A DNA stretch of 64,000 nt from Kingella oralis (GTDB lineage Bacteria; Pseudomonadota; Gammaproteobacteria; Burkholderiales; Neisseriaceae), in NCBI RefSeq assembly GCF_014054985.1, contig NZ_CP059569.1, forward strand, positions 1,860,001 to 1,924,000. The letters are read 5' to 3'. Under the pieces are notes generated by a model. It had not been told where the DNA came from and ran no database searches. It worked only from the letters and a program-made list of their open reading frames with translations. This document shows, piece after piece, positions 8,509 to 17,839 of this stretch; position 1 is the first letter of the stretch; each line of letters opens with the position of its first letter. The position numbers and the translations under genes were made by a program.

Positions 8509-9600
8509 ATGGCAGAAAAGAAATCCGACAAAAACACCGATAAACCCACCGACAAAGCCGCCGCGCTCAAAGCCGCCCTCGCCCAAATTGAAAAAAGCTT
8601 CGGCAAAGGCGCGATTATGAAAATGGACGGCAGCACGCCGCAAGAAGAGCTGCAAGTCATCTCCACAGGCTCGCTCGGGCTGGACCTCGCCCTTGGCGTA
8701 GGCGGCTTGCCGCGCGGGCGCATCGTGGAAATTTTCGGGCCGGAATCATCAGGCAAAACCACGCTTTGCCTGGAAACCATCGCCCAATGCCAAAAAATCG
8801 GCGGCGTGTGCGCGTTTATTGATGCCGAAAACGCCTTTGACCCCGTTTACGCCCGCAAACTCGGCGTAAAAGTGGAAGATTTGATGGTGTCGCAACCCGA
8901 CACAGGCGAGCAAGCGCTGGAAATCTGCGATATGCTGGTGCGCTCAGGCGGCGTGGACATGGTGGTGGTGGATTCTGTTGCCGCGCTGGTGCCCAAAGCC
9001 GAGATTGAAGGCGACATGGGTGACAGCCACGTCGGCTTGCAAGCCCGTTTGATGAGCCAAGCTTTGCGCAAGCTCACGGGGCACATCAAAAAAACCAACA
9101 CGCTGGTGGTGTTCATCAACCAGCTGCGCATGAAAATCGGCGTGATGTTCGGCAACCCCGAAACCACCACCGGCGGCAACGCGCTGAAATTCTATTCGTC
9201 CGTGCGCATAGACATTCGCGGCACAACGCAAATCAAACCCACAGGCAAAGACGAAACACCAATCGGCAAAGAAACCAAAGTGAAAGTGGTGAAAAACAAA
9301 GTGGCGCCGCCTTTCCGCTCCGCTGCGTTTGACATCCTGTACGGCGAAGGCATCAGCTGGGAGGGCGAGTTGATTGATTTGGGCGACAAATACGGCATCA
9401 TCCAAAAATCGGGCGCGTGGTACAGCTACGATGGCAACAAAATCGGGCAAGGCAAAGAAAACGTGCGCATCTGGCTGAAAGAAAACCCCGAAATCGCCAA
9501 CCAAATCGCCGAAAAAATCCGCGCCGAAGGCTTGGTAAACCCCATCATCACCGAAGACGTTTTGGATGAAACCGATGGTGAAATGCCCGACGAAGAATAA
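8509..9600 (+). CDS. recA: Recombinase RecA
   Basis: 363 residues from the ATG at 8509. The protein begins MAEKKSDKNTDKPTDKAAAL with a Lys/Asp-rich N-terminal stretch a little longer than usual. It has the RecA signature QIEKSFGKGAIMKM, Walker A GPESSGKTT (about 77-85), the strand with VVVDSVAALVPKAEIEGDMGD, loop L2 INQLRMKIGVMFGNPETTTGG, and an acidic tail DETDGEMPDEE. It forms the ATP-dependent filament on single-stranded DNA for homologous recombination, and in this naturally competent group is required for transformation. An in-frame ATG lies 21 nt upstream; the MAEKK start is preferred by family pattern. No LexA-type box was seen ahead of it. Confidence 0.96.
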   Translation: MAEKKSDKNTDKPTDKAAALKAALAQIEKSFGKGAIMKMDGSTPQEELQVISTGSLGLDLALGVGGLPRGRIVEIFGPESSGKTTLCLETIAQCQKIGGVCAFIDAENAFDPVYARKLGVKVEDLMVSQPDTGEQALEICDMLVRSGGVDMVVVDSVAALVPKAEIEGDMGDSHVGLQARLMSQALRKLTGHIKKTNTLVVFINQLRMKIGVMFGNPETTTGGNALKFYSSVRIDIRGTTQIKPTGKDETPIGKETKVKVVKNKVAPPFRSAAFDILYGEGISWEGELIDLGDKYGIIQKSGAWYSYDGNKIGQGKENVRIWLKENPEIANQIAEKIRAEGLVNPIITEDVLDETDGEMPDEE

Positions 9601-9618
9601 TCGTTAAACCTCAAACAG

Positions 9619-9663
9619 AGGCAGCCTGAAAACGAGAACGTGCGTTTTCAGGCTGCCTTTTTC
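9619..9663 (+). terminator. DUS-pair terminator of recA
   Basis: AGGCAGCCTGAAAACG at 9619-9634 pairs perfectly with CGTTTTCAGGCTGCCT at 9643-9658, giving a 16-bp stem with an 8-nt loop, followed by TTTTTC. It starts 18 bp after the recA stop. Confidence 0.8.
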
Positions 9664-9890
9664 AATTTAAACCGCCCTAGCCTTGTTTACAGTATTTCAA
9701 GTGCTGAAAATCAAGGGCTGAAAAACGCTTGCCATTATTCCAGGCTATCGTTGCAATTTTCAGGCAATCTATTGAGCAGATAAGCGGATGCGCCGCAGCG
9801 CAAAACAAGCGATAATGCGCCCGTTTTTATTTTCAGGCTGCCTATCCGGCAAACGATGCCTGCAAACGGAAAATAGAGAAAGGAATCCCG

Positions 9891-11723
9891 ATGAAACCAT
9901 TTATTTACGCGCTGTCGGCGTGTTTGAGCCTGACGCAGTTTGCCCATGCGGCGGTGAACGCGGATGATTTGTTGCCGCCCGAGCAGGCGTTTGTGCCCAC
10001 GGTAACCGCGTCGGACAAGGGTGTGGACGTACAGTTTAAAATCGCCGATGGCTATTATCTGTATCAGGGCAAGATTACGGCGGATACGCAGCCTGAAAAG
10101 CTGTTGCGCGACCAGGCGGCGTTCAGCCAAGGCGAGCAAAAGGAAGACGAGTTTTTCGGCAAGCAAGTGGTGTACCACCGCGCGGCGAACGTGAAATGGG
10201 ATTACGCCCGCCCTGCGCCCGCGGCTTATAAAATCACGCTGCATTATCAGGGCTGCGCGGAAGCGGGCGTGTGCTACCCGCCTGTGGACACGGAATTGAG
10301 CATCAACGGCCCGGGCGTATATGCGCCGCAAGAGGTGGCGGCGGATAACGCGAAGGATATGTTTGTAAAGCCGCAGGGGAGCGTTCAGGCGGATTCGTTA
10401 GCCGTGGAGCAACCCGCGGCAACGCAGAATGCTCCCCTTTCGTCCGCCAATGCTGACAGCCGTTTCACCCTGTCGCGCGACACCATCGGTAGCAATTTGC
10501 TGTGGTTTTTTGTGTTTGGCTTGGGGTTGAGTTTCACTGCGTGTATGTATCCGCTGCTGCCGATTGTGTCCAGCATCATCGTGGGCGACAAATCGGGCGG
10601 CAAGCGGCGGGCGTTTGCGCTGTCGTTTGTGTATGTGCAAGGCTTGGCTTTGACTTACACGCTGGTGGGCGTGCTGGCGGGGCTGACGGGCGCGTTGCTC
10701 ACCGTTTGGCTGCAACAGGCTTGGGTGGTTTTGGCAGCGGCGGGCTTGATGGTGCTGCTGGCGTTGTCGATGTTCGGCTTGTTTAACATCCAGCTGCCCA
10801 GCGCGTTGCAAAGTTATTTTCAAACCCAGAGCAATAAATTGTCGGGCGGCAAGGTGGCGAGCGTGTTTGTGATGGGGATGCTGTCTGCACTCATCGTTGG
10901 TCCGTGCGTTGCGCCGCCGTTGGCTTTTGCGCTGGGCTACATCGGCAAAACGGGCGACGCGCTGTTGGGCGGGGCGGCGTTATACGCAATGGCGTTGGGC
11001 ACGGGCGTGCCGTTGATGTTGATTGGCACGTTTGGCGGGCATATTTTGCCGCGCGCGGGCGATTGGATGAACGGCATCAAATATGCGTTTGGCGTGATTT
11101 TGCTGGCGGTGGCGGTGTATTTGGCGACACCGTTTCTGCCGTATGGCGTGGTGGCGGGGCTTTATACCGCGCTGCTGGTTGCGCCTGCCGTGTATTTGTT
11201 TTACTGCGCCCGCGCGTTTTCAGGCAGCCTGAAAACGGTTGCGCTGGGCTTGGGCGCGGTGTTGCTGGCGATGGGCGCGTGGTTCGGCGTGCAAAGCGTG
11301 CGCGGACAAACCACGCCGATGCACGAATTTTTAACCCTGCATCAGCCATCGTCCCATGCGGTGCACGGCATCAAAACCGCCAGCGTTGCCGAGCTGGAAC
11401 AGGCGATTCAGGCTGCCTTTGCCGCCGATCCAAGCCAACCTGTGCTGCTGGATTTTTATGCCGATTGGTGCGTGTCGTGCAAGGAGATGGAGGCGAAAAC
11501 CTTTGGTGCGGCGCAAGTGCAGGCGGCGGTGCCGATGGCGCGGCTGATGCAAATCGACGTTACCGCCAACACGCCCGAGCATCAGGCGTTGCTGAAAAAA
11601 TACGGGCTGTTTGGCCCGCCCGGTTTGTTTGTGCTTAAAGCCGACGGCAGCCACGGCGCAGGCTTGCTGGGCTACGCGCCTGCCGATGAATTTGTGGCTT
11701 GGTATCGGGCGCAAGCGAAGTAG
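9891..11723 (+). CDS. dsbD: Thiol:disulfide interchange protein DsbD
   Basis: 610 residues in the three-part DsbD layout. A signal peptide (MKPFIYALSACLSLTQFAHA) is followed by the periplasmic alpha domain with the Cys pair in GCAEAGVCYPP (about 121 and 127). A core of about eight membrane helices has paired cysteines in SFTACMYPLLPI (about 218) and GPCVAPPLAFALGY (about 339). The C-terminal thioredoxin domain carries YADWCVSCKEME (Cys about 527 and 530). It carries electrons from cytoplasmic thioredoxin to periplasmic DsbC-type partners. A -10-like GATAAT is at 9811-9816. The stop TAG abuts the left copy of an inverted repeat that brackets lnt. Confidence 0.94.
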   Translation: MKPFIYALSACLSLTQFAHAAVNADDLLPPEQAFVPTVTASDKGVDVQFKIADGYYLYQGKITADTQPEKLLRDQAAFSQGEQKEDEFFGKQVVYHRAANVKWDYARPAPAAYKITLHYQGCAEAGVCYPPVDTELSINGPGVYAPQEVAADNAKDMFVKPQGSVQADSLAVEQPAATQNAPLSSANADSRFTLSRDTIGSNLLWFFVFGLGLSFTACMYPLLPIVSSIIVGDKSGGKRRAFALSFVYVQGLALTYTLVGVLAGLTGALLTVWLQQAWVVLAAAGLMVLLALSMFGLFNIQLPSALQSYFQTQSNKLSGGKVASVFVMGMLSALIVGPCVAPPLAFALGYIGKTGDALLGGAALYAMALGTGVPLMLIGTFGGHILPRAGDWMNGIKYAFGVILLAVAVYLATPFLPYGVVAGLYTALLVAPAVYLFYCARAFSGSLKTVALGLGAVLLAMGAWFGVQSVRGQTTPMHEFLTLHQPSSHAVHGIKTASVAELEQAIQAAFAADPSQPVLLDFYADWCVSCKEMEAKTFGAAQVQAAVPMARLMQIDVTANTPEHQALLKKYGLFGPPGLFVLKADGSHGAGLLGYAPADEFVAWYRAQAK

Positions 11724-11760
11724 GCAGCCTGCGTAGCGCAGCGGAGTTGCGAAGCTAAAA
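11723..11760. repeat. Left inverted repeat bracketing lnt
   Basis: 38 bp from GGCAGCCTGCG to GAAGCTAAAA. Its reverse complement recurs at 13538-13575 with a single mismatch. It starts with a DUS variant (AGGCAGCCTGCG). Confidence 0.85.
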
Positions 11761-11933
11761 CGGTTATCCCCATCTGGAAAGGTGAAACGGCTTTTTGGGA
11801 TGGGGATGATTTTTATTGGGATGGTTTTCAGGCTGCCTTTGTGTGCTTGATAAAGGCAGCCTGAAATGGAATAAATGCCGTTTTCAGGTTGCCTTTTCCC
11901 TACACAAAGGCAGCCTGAAAACCAATCCCCCGC

Positions 11934-11939
11934 TATAAT
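11934..11939 (+). promoter_or_regulatory. -10 box of lnt
   Basis: TATAAT lies 14 nt after a complete DUS (11908-11919) and 29 nt before the lnt ATG. No TTGACA-like -35 is visible; the DUS occupies that position. Confidence 0.5.
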
Positions 11940-11968
11940 CCCCACCTTTTTCCCATCCCTCCACCGCC

Positions 11969-13516
11969 ATGTTCCCCAAACTTGACCGCATCTGGCAAAT
12001 CCCCGCCGTCTATTGCCTCCTGCTCACCGCCCTCGCCCTCGCCACCCCGCTCACCTTCGCCCCCTATTACCACTTCTGGCTGATGCCGCTACTGTTCGGC
12101 GGCTTGGTACGCCTGATTGAGCTTAAACCGCATCGCGCCGTGCGTTCTGCTTACTGGTTTGGCTTGATTGGCTACACCGCCCAATTTTGGTGGATACACA
12201 CCGCGCTGCACGGCATCGCCAAGCTGCCCGAATATTTCGCCCTGCCGCTCACCCTGCTTTTGCCTGCCTTTTTGGGGCTCTATCCCGCGCTCGCCTTCTG
12301 GCTTTACCGCCATTTCAGGCTGCCGCGCAACGTGGGGCTCGGCATCGGCTTGCCCGTGCTGTGGACGCTCACCGAATTCGCCCGCGAACGCCTGCTCACA
12401 GGCTTTGGCTGGGGCGCATTGGGCTATTCGCAAATCGCCGATAACAGCCCGCTGGCAGGCTTTGCCCCGCTGGGCGGCATCCACTTGGTTACCTTTGCCA
12501 CCGCGCTGATGGGCACATGGCTGGTGTTGCTGGTAAACAGCCAAACCGCCAAGCCCCGCATCGCCGCCGCCGTCGGCATCGTTGCCATCCTGCTTTCAGG
12601 CTGCCTTTTGCGTACCATCGCGTTCACCCAACCCACAGGCAGCCCCACCACCGTTGCACTCGCGCAAGGCAACATAGAACAGCGGCTTAAATTCGCCCCA
12701 AACCAACTCCTCCCCACCTACCAACGCTATCTGAGCCAAGTCGCTACCACCCGCGCCCAAATCGTCATCCTGCCCGAAACCGCCCTCCCCGTGTTCCTGC
12801 AAAACACCCCCGGCGAAATCATCCAAGAATTCGCCCAAACCGCCCGCCGCAACGGCAGCAGCCTTGCCGTGGGCGTGCCGCTGTTTACAGCCGATGGCGA
12901 AAACTACCTCAACGCCATCGTCAACCTCACCGACTACACCCCGCAAACGCAGCCTGAAAAGCTGCCCATCTACGCCAAAAACCACCTTGTCCCCTTTGGC
13001 GAATACAAACCGCTCAAACCGCTCACCCAGTTCCTCTACAACGCCATGAACATGCCCTTGGGCGACTTCCAACGCGGCGGCGCAGCGCAAGCCCCGTTTA
13101 GCATGGCAAACCAAAAAGTCGCGTTCAACATCTGCTACGAAGACGGCTTTGGCGACGAACTCATCGCCTCCGCCCGCCAAGCCACCCTGCTGGCCAACGC
13201 CAGCAACATGGCGTGGTATGGCGATTCCAACGCCATGTGGCAGCAGCTGCAACAATCGCAAACCCGCGCCCTAGAACTCGGACGCTACATGATTCGCGCC
13301 ACCAACACAGGCGCAACCGCCATCGTTTCGCCGCAAGGCAGCATCGTGCAACAAGCCGCGCCCAACACCGCCACCGTGCTAGAAGGCAGCGTGCAAGGCA
13401 TGACAGGCGAAACACCATTTATGCGGCTCGGCGGCTCGCTGCCGTTTATTGGCTTGCTGGCTGCGATAGCCGTGTGGCTGAAATGGCGGTTTAGGCAGCC
13501 TGAAAATACAAAATAA
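11969..13516 (+). CDS. lnt: Apolipoprotein N-acyltransferase Lnt
   Basis: 515 residues. About six N-terminal membrane helices are followed by a nitrilase-fold periplasmic domain. The catalytic triad is visible: Glu in ILPETALPVF (about 269), Lys in YAKNHLVPFGEYKP (about 336) and Cys in FNICYEDGFGDE (about 389). A last membrane helix precedes the C-terminus. It adds the third acyl chain to the N-terminal cysteine of lipoproteins in the inner membrane. Several predicted lipoproteins occur in this window. The gene stands alone, has its own -10 box, and is bracketed by 38-bp inverted repeats. The end of the protein (RQPENTK) is coded by an uptake sequence. Confidence 0.94.
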   Translation: MFPKLDRIWQIPAVYCLLLTALALATPLTFAPYYHFWLMPLLFGGLVRLIELKPHRAVRSAYWFGLIGYTAQFWWIHTALHGIAKLPEYFALPLTLLLPAFLGLYPALAFWLYRHFRLPRNVGLGIGLPVLWTLTEFARERLLTGFGWGALGYSQIADNSPLAGFAPLGGIHLVTFATALMGTWLVLLVNSQTAKPRIAAAVGIVAILLSGCLLRTIAFTQPTGSPTTVALAQGNIEQRLKFAPNQLLPTYQRYLSQVATTRAQIVILPETALPVFLQNTPGEIIQEFAQTARRNGSSLAVGVPLFTADGENYLNAIVNLTDYTPQTQPEKLPIYAKNHLVPFGEYKPLKPLTQFLYNAMNMPLGDFQRGGAAQAPFSMANQKVAFNICYEDGFGDELIASARQATLLANASNMAWYGDSNAMWQQLQQSQTRALELGRYMIRATNTGATAIVSPQGSIVQQAAPNTATVLEGSVQGMTGETPFMRLGGSLPFIGLLAAIAVWLKWRFRQPENTK

Positions 13517-13537
13517 GGGTGAAATACACCAACCCCA

Positions 13538-13575
13538 TTTTAGCTTCGCAACTCCGCTACGCTACGCAGGCTGCC
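13538..13575. repeat. Right inverted repeat bracketing lnt
   Basis: 38 bp from TTTTAGCTTCGC to GCAGGCTGCC. It is the reverse complement of 11723-11760 with 37 of 38 positions identical (one C/T difference). Confidence 0.85.
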
Positions 13576-13611
13576 CCATGCGCAAAGGCAGCCTGAAACC
13601 CATTAACCGCG

Positions 13612-13617
13612 TATAAT
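13612..13617 (+). promoter_or_regulatory. -10 box of panD
   Basis: TATAAT, 14 nt after a DUS (13586-13597) and 31 nt before the panD ATG. The spacing to the DUS is the same as at lnt. Confidence 0.5.
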
Positions 13618-13648
13618 CCGCGCCTTTCAAAATTTTTGAGTACACATC

Positions 13649-14032
13649 ATGTTTAGAACCCTGCTCGGCGGCAAAATCCACCGCGCCACCGTAACCCAAG
13701 CCGACTTGAACTACGTCGGCAGCATCACCATCGACCAAGACCTGCTCGACGCGGCAGACATCTGCGTGAACGAAAAAGTGCAAATCGTGAACAACAACAA
13801 CGGCGCGCGTTTTGAAACCTACACCATCGCAGGCGAGCGCGGCAGCGGCATCGTGTGCCTGAACGGCGCGGCGGCGCGGCTGGTGCAGGCGGGCGACATT
13901 GTGATTATCATGTCGTATGTGCTGCTGTCTGAACCCGAAATTGCCGCGCATCAGCCCAAAGTGGTGCTGGTGGACGGGGCGAACAAAATCCGCGAAATCA
14001 TCCGTTACGAGCCTGCCAACACCGTTTTGTAA
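13649..14032 (+). CDS. panD: Aspartate 1-decarboxylase PanD
   Basis: 127 residues, the normal length. The protein starts MFRTLLGGKIHRATVTQADLNY, and the self-cleavage site Gly24-Ser25 is visible in YVGSITID. Cleavage makes the pyruvoyl cofactor that decarboxylates aspartate to beta-alanine for pantothenate and CoA. The conserved VNEKVQIVNNNNGARFETY and NGAAARLVQAGDIVIIMSY segments are present. It is a single gene with a nearby -10 box. A DUS pair with a loop of about 50 nt follows (14038-14117) and separates it from the convergent methyltransferase-like gene. Confidence 0.96.
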   Translation: MFRTLLGGKIHRATVTQADLNYVGSITIDQDLLDAADICVNEKVQIVNNNNGARFETYTIAGERGSGIVCLNGAAARLVQAGDIVIIMSYVLLSEPEIAAHQPKVVLVDGANKIREIIRYEPANTVL

Positions 14033-14118
14033 CGCAAAGGCAGCCTGAAAACCCCATCCGCAAACAAAAATACGTTTAGCCGCGAAGCCAAACGTGTTTC
14101 CCGTTTTCAGGCTGCCTG

Positions 14119-14742
14119 TCAGCGCACGGCCAGCCGGTACACCCACACCGCGGCAGGCGGCGAATTGTGCCACACCATCGCATGGCGGAAGCTCTCAACC
14201 GACGCGTCCGCCGCCAACAACGGAATCGGGTTTTTCAGCCCGTAGGTAAACTGCACCAACACCGAGCGCAGATTTTTGTGCAACTCGCTTTGCAAAAACG
14301 CGCCGATATCCCGCGCCTCATCCTTCGCCAAACTGCGAAACGGCAGCGACGACACAATCGTTTTATTGCCCGCCTCCTGCCAATGCGGCAAATCCTGCAC
14401 CCGACAACACGCCACCTCAATTTCAGGCAGCCTGCGCTGCAATTCCTGCGCAAACGACGGCAAAAATTCGCACGCCACCAAACGGTTTCTCCCCGCCAGC
14501 GATTGCGCCAGCACCCGCGTAATCGCGCCGTTGCCCGCGCCCGCCTCGATAAACAGCGCATCGCGCGCGCCATAGCGCAACGCTGCCGCCGTCATCGCCC
14601 GCCCCAGCATTTTGGAAGACGGCAAGATGCTGCCCACATTGCGCGGATTGCGGGCATAGCGTTTCAGCCAAGCCCTTGCCTCGTGGCTTTGCTGCGAAAC
14701 ATGGCTGAACAAACGGGAAACAAAACTGGGCTTCATAAACAT
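14119..14742 (-). CDS. Phospholipid N-methyltransferase-like / class I SAM methyltransferase
   Basis: About 207 residues. RNVGSILPSSKMLGRAM followed by LFIEAGAGNGAITRVLAQ is the SAM-binding start of the PmtA / rRNA adenine dimethylase-like class. IVSSLPFRSLAKDEA stands where related enzymes have their NLPY/SLPF motif, and the end VWVYRLAVR is typical of PmtA-like proteins. In this class the product is methylated phosphatidylethanolamine, but the substrate here is not established. The start is uncertain: a TTG at 14754, ATG at 14742 and ATG at 14736 are all in frame and none has a strong ribosome binding site. It is convergent with panD. Confidence 0.7.
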   Translation of the reverse strand: MFMKPSFVSRLFSHVSQQSHEARAWLKRYARNPRNVGSILPSSKMLGRAMTAAALRYGARDALFIEAGAGNGAITRVLAQSLAGRNRLVACEFLPSFAQELQRRLPEIEVACCRVQDLPHWQEAGNKTIVSSLPFRSLAKDEARDIGAFLQSELHKNLRSVLVQFTYGLKNPIPLLAADASVESFRHAMVWHNSPPAAVWVYRLAVR

Positions 14743-14893
14743 CGCCGTATTCAATAAAAGATTTGAGATTATAACTAGTTATGGCGCAGCATGGCTGAAC
14801 CAGCTTTCAGGCTGCCTAAAATAAAATAAATATTCCAATAGCATCCGCAAAGCAAATTGAAGACCAAACATCAAACCCTGCCGCACTTTTTGA

Positions 14894-14899
14894 TATAGT
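14894..14899 (+). promoter_or_regulatory. Extended -10 of trpE
   Basis: TGATATAGT gives an extended -10 (TGN then TATAGT) 43 bp before the trpE ATG. No leader peptide or attenuator is visible in the 43 bp. Confidence 0.4.
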
Positions 14900-14942
14900 A
14901 GGCAGCCTGAAAACCAATCCCCCCATTACCGGAAAGCCCGTT

Positions 14943-16418
14943 ATGATTACCAAAGCCCAATACCAAGCCCAAGCCGCGCAAGGCTACAACCGCATCCCCC
15001 TCGTGCAAGAGCTGCTCGCCGATTTGGACACCCCGCTCTCGCTGTATCTCAAACTCGCCAACCGCCCGTTCAGCTATCTGCTGGAATCGGTGGTGGGCGG
15101 CGAACGCTTCGGGCGCTATTCGTTTATCGGGCTGCCCTGCCGCGACTACATCAAAGTATCGGGCAGCCGCACCGAAATCTATCAAGACCACCGGCTCGTG
15201 CAAACGCACCACGGCAACCCGCTGCACATCATCGAACAATACCACGCCCAATTCAAAACCCCCGACATCCCCGGCCTGCCCCGTTTTACCGGCGGGCTGG
15301 TGGGCTACTTCGGCTACGAAAGCATCTACCATTTCGAACACATTGCCCACCGTCTGCGGCAGCCTGAAAAACACAACCCGCTGAACACGCCCGACATACT
15401 GCTGATGCTGTCGCAAGAGCTCGCCGTGGTAGACAATTTAAGCGGCAAAATCCACCTGATTGTGTATGCCGACCCCAGCCATCCGCAAGGCTACGAAACC
15501 GCCCGCGCCAAGCTGGAAAGCCTGCGCGAAAAACTGCGCCAAAGCGTGGCCATCCCGCTCTCGCTCGGCAGCCGGCGCACCGTGCCGCAGCATCTCACCG
15601 GCGAAGAAACCTTCAAAAGCTATGTGCGCCGCGTGCGCGAATACATCCTCAACGGCGACTGCATGCAAGTCGTTCCCGCGCAAAGCATGAAACTGCCGTT
15701 TACCGACCACCCCCTGCACCTTTACCGCGCCCTGCGCACGCTCAACCCCTCGCCGTATTTGTTTTACTACGATTTTGGCGATTTCCACATCGTCGGCTCG
15801 TCGCCCGAAATTCTGGTGCGCCGCGAGCGCGACAAAGTGGTGGTGCGCCCCATCGCCGGCACACGGCTGCGCGGCGCAACACCCGAGCAAGACCTTGCCA
15901 ACGAGCGGGATTTGCTCAAAGACCCCAAAGAAATCGCCGAACACACCATGCTCATCGATTTGGGGCGCAACGACGTGGGGCGCATCAGCCAAATCGGCAA
16001 AGTCGCCGTAACCGACAAAATGGTGGTGGAAAAATATTCGCATGTGATGCACATCGTTTCCAACGTGGAAGGCAGCCTGAAACCCGACACCAGCAACATG
16101 GACATCCTCGCCGCCACCTTCCCCGCCGGCACGCTCTCGGGCGCGCCCAAAGTGCGCGCGCTGGAAATCATCGAAGAGCTGGAAACCACCAAGCGCAACA
16201 TTTTCGGCGGTGCGGTGGGCGTGTGGGGCTTTAACAACGACATGGACTTGGCGATTGCCATCCGCACCGCGATTGTGCAAAACGGCGAATTGTTCGTGAG
16301 CAGCGGCGCGGGCATCGTGGCAGACAGCGTGGAAGAAAGCGAATGGCAGGAAACGCAAAACAAGGCGCGGGCGGTGTTGCGCGCGGCGGAGATGGTGCAG
16401 GACGGGCTGGACAAATGA
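14943..16418 (+). CDS. trpE: Anthranilate synthase component I TrpE
   Basis: 491 residues. The N-terminal regulatory domain contains PFSYLLESVVGGERFGRYSF, where LLES is part of the tryptophan feedback site, and NPSPYLFYYDFGDFHIVGSSPE. The chorismate-binding core has PIAGTRLRGATPEQD, LIDLGRNDVGRIS, TFPAGTLSGAPKVRALEIIEELE and SGAGIVADSVEESEWQET. It makes anthranilate from chorismate with a glutamine amidotransferase partner (TrpG), which is not in this window. The gene is monocistronic here. Uptake sequences are translated inside it as RQPEK and GSLKP. Confidence 0.95.
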   Translation: MITKAQYQAQAAQGYNRIPLVQELLADLDTPLSLYLKLANRPFSYLLESVVGGERFGRYSFIGLPCRDYIKVSGSRTEIYQDHRLVQTHHGNPLHIIEQYHAQFKTPDIPGLPRFTGGLVGYFGYESIYHFEHIAHRLRQPEKHNPLNTPDILLMLSQELAVVDNLSGKIHLIVYADPSHPQGYETARAKLESLREKLRQSVAIPLSLGSRRTVPQHLTGEETFKSYVRRVREYILNGDCMQVVPAQSMKLPFTDHPLHLYRALRTLNPSPYLFYYDFGDFHIVGSSPEILVRRERDKVVVRPIAGTRLRGATPEQDLANERDLLKDPKEIAEHTMLIDLGRNDVGRISQIGKVAVTDKMVVEKYSHVMHIVSNVEGSLKPDTSNMDILAATFPAGTLSGAPKVRALEIIEELETTKRNIFGGAVGVWGFNNDMDLAIAIRTAIVQNGELFVSSGAGIVADSVEESEWQETQNKARAVLRAAEMVQDGLDK

Positions 16419-16589
16419 TTTCAGGCTGCCTTGGAGCCATCCGAACCCTCCCATAGGCAGCCTGAAAACGCGCGGATGCGCCTCGCGCCAAGCAAAAAGC
16501 AAAACCAGATAAACAGATAAAGCCCGACCGTTTTTCAGGCTGCCTTATCCCCATAGGCAGCCTGAAAAGCGAAAACCGTGCAACTCTGC

Positions 16590-16595
16590 TAAAAT
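16590..16595 (+). promoter_or_regulatory. -10 box of the phosphoesterase gene
   Basis: TAAAAT followed by a C-rich discriminator, 44 bp before the ATG at 16634 and 23 nt after a DUS. Confidence 0.35.
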
Positions 16596-16633
16596 CGCCC
16601 CCCTTTTTTTGCACACACAGCCCAATCCCAAGC

Positions 16634-17719
16634 ATGCCCCCCGTCTTTATCGCCGTACTCATCGCCCTGCAATTTTTAATCTACTGCGCCGCCCGCGCCC
16701 TGCTGTGGCAATTCCGCATCCAAGCCCCCGCCCAACGCAAAACCTTCTACATTCTCGCCTATGCGCTGTGCAACGGCTTCACCCTCGCCGCGCTTATCCT
16801 GCGCCAAAGCCTGCTGTTCCGGCTCAACGCCGCCCTACTGGTTGCCCTGCTCTATATCGCGCTTACCGGCCTTGCCGTGCTGGTTATCGGGCGCATCGCC
16901 CGCCGCCTCAGGCAGCCTGAAAAGCTCGGGCGCGACCTGCGCCACATCGCCCCCGCCCTGCTCATCGCCCTGTTTGCCCTATCCGTTTACAACGCCTACA
17001 CCCCTGTGGTGCGCCGCGTCAGCATCCGAATCGACAAACCGCTCGCCCAGCCTATCCGCATCGGCATGGCATCCGACACCCACCTCGGCACGCTCGTAGG
17101 CGCGCGCCAGTTAGACAAACTCGCCCAAATCATGCAGCAGGAAAAAGCAGACATCATCCTGCTGCCAGGCGACATCATGGACGACGACATCGCCGCCTAC
17201 ACCGCCGAAAACATGAAGCCCCACCTCGCCAAACTGCGCGCCCCACTGGGCGTGTACGCCACGCTGGGCAACCACGACTACTTTATCAACCCCCAAGCCA
17301 TCACCCGCGCCATTGAAGACGCAGGCATCACCGTGCTGCACGACCAAGCCATCCTTATCAACCGGCAATTCTGGCTCATCGGGCGGCCCGACAACCTAAA
17401 CAGCCACCGCCTGTCCACCGCCGAACTCGTGCAAAAAACCAACCCCGCGCAACCCGTCATCCTGATGGACCACCGCCCCGACCACGTCGCCGAACACGCG
17501 CGCCTGCCGATTGATTTGCAAGTGTCGGGACACGTGCACAACGGGCAAATCTTCCCCGCCAACTTTATCGCCCAAACCATTTACCGCCCGCTATCCTACG
17601 GCTACCAAGCCATCGGCAACGGACACTTTGTCGTAACCTCGGGCTACGGCTTCTGGGGCATCCCCTTTCGCCTCGGCTCGCAAAGCGAAGTGTGGATAAT
17701 TGAAGTGCGGGGCAAATGA
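16634..17719 (+). CDS. Membrane-anchored metallophosphoesterase (YkuE-like)
   Basis: 361 residues. Four N-terminal membrane segments (about 5-130) are followed by a calcineurin-like phosphoesterase domain. Its metal-binding motifs appear in order: SDTHLG, LPGDIMDDD, LGNHDYF, ILMDHRPDH and SGHVHNGQIFP. Related proteins include YkuE and LpxG-like membrane phosphoesterases, so a substrate in the lipid or cell envelope is plausible but not shown. The product ends WIIEVRGK. It stands alone between trpE and an unknown gene. The uptake sequence in the fourth-helix region is translated as RQPEK. Confidence 0.8.
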   Translation: MPPVFIAVLIALQFLIYCAARALLWQFRIQAPAQRKTFYILAYALCNGFTLAALILRQSLLFRLNAALLVALLYIALTGLAVLVIGRIARRLRQPEKLGRDLRHIAPALLIALFALSVYNAYTPVVRRVSIRIDKPLAQPIRIGMASDTHLGTLVGARQLDKLAQIMQQEKADIILLPGDIMDDDIAAYTAENMKPHLAKLRAPLGVYATLGNHDYFINPQAITRAIEDAGITVLHDQAILINRQFWLIGRPDNLNSHRLSTAELVQKTNPAQPVILMDHRPDHVAEHARLPIDLQVSGHVHNGQIFPANFIAQTIYRPLSYGYQAIGNGHFVVTSGYGFWGIPFRLGSQSEVWIIEVRGK

Positions 17720-17839
17720 GCCTGTGCCGCCGATGCCATAGCCGCACGCAATCAAGGCTTTCAGGCTGCCTCATGCACTCTTGATTACACCGTAACACCC
17801 CCCACCTAACGGCAGCCTGAAACCAAACGGAGCCCCGTC

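Noticed and set aside
15438..16502. 354-residue open frame on the minus strand
   Set aside because: Antisense to trpE, low-quality His/Phe/Val-rich translation, no start signal. trpE is complete and conserved.
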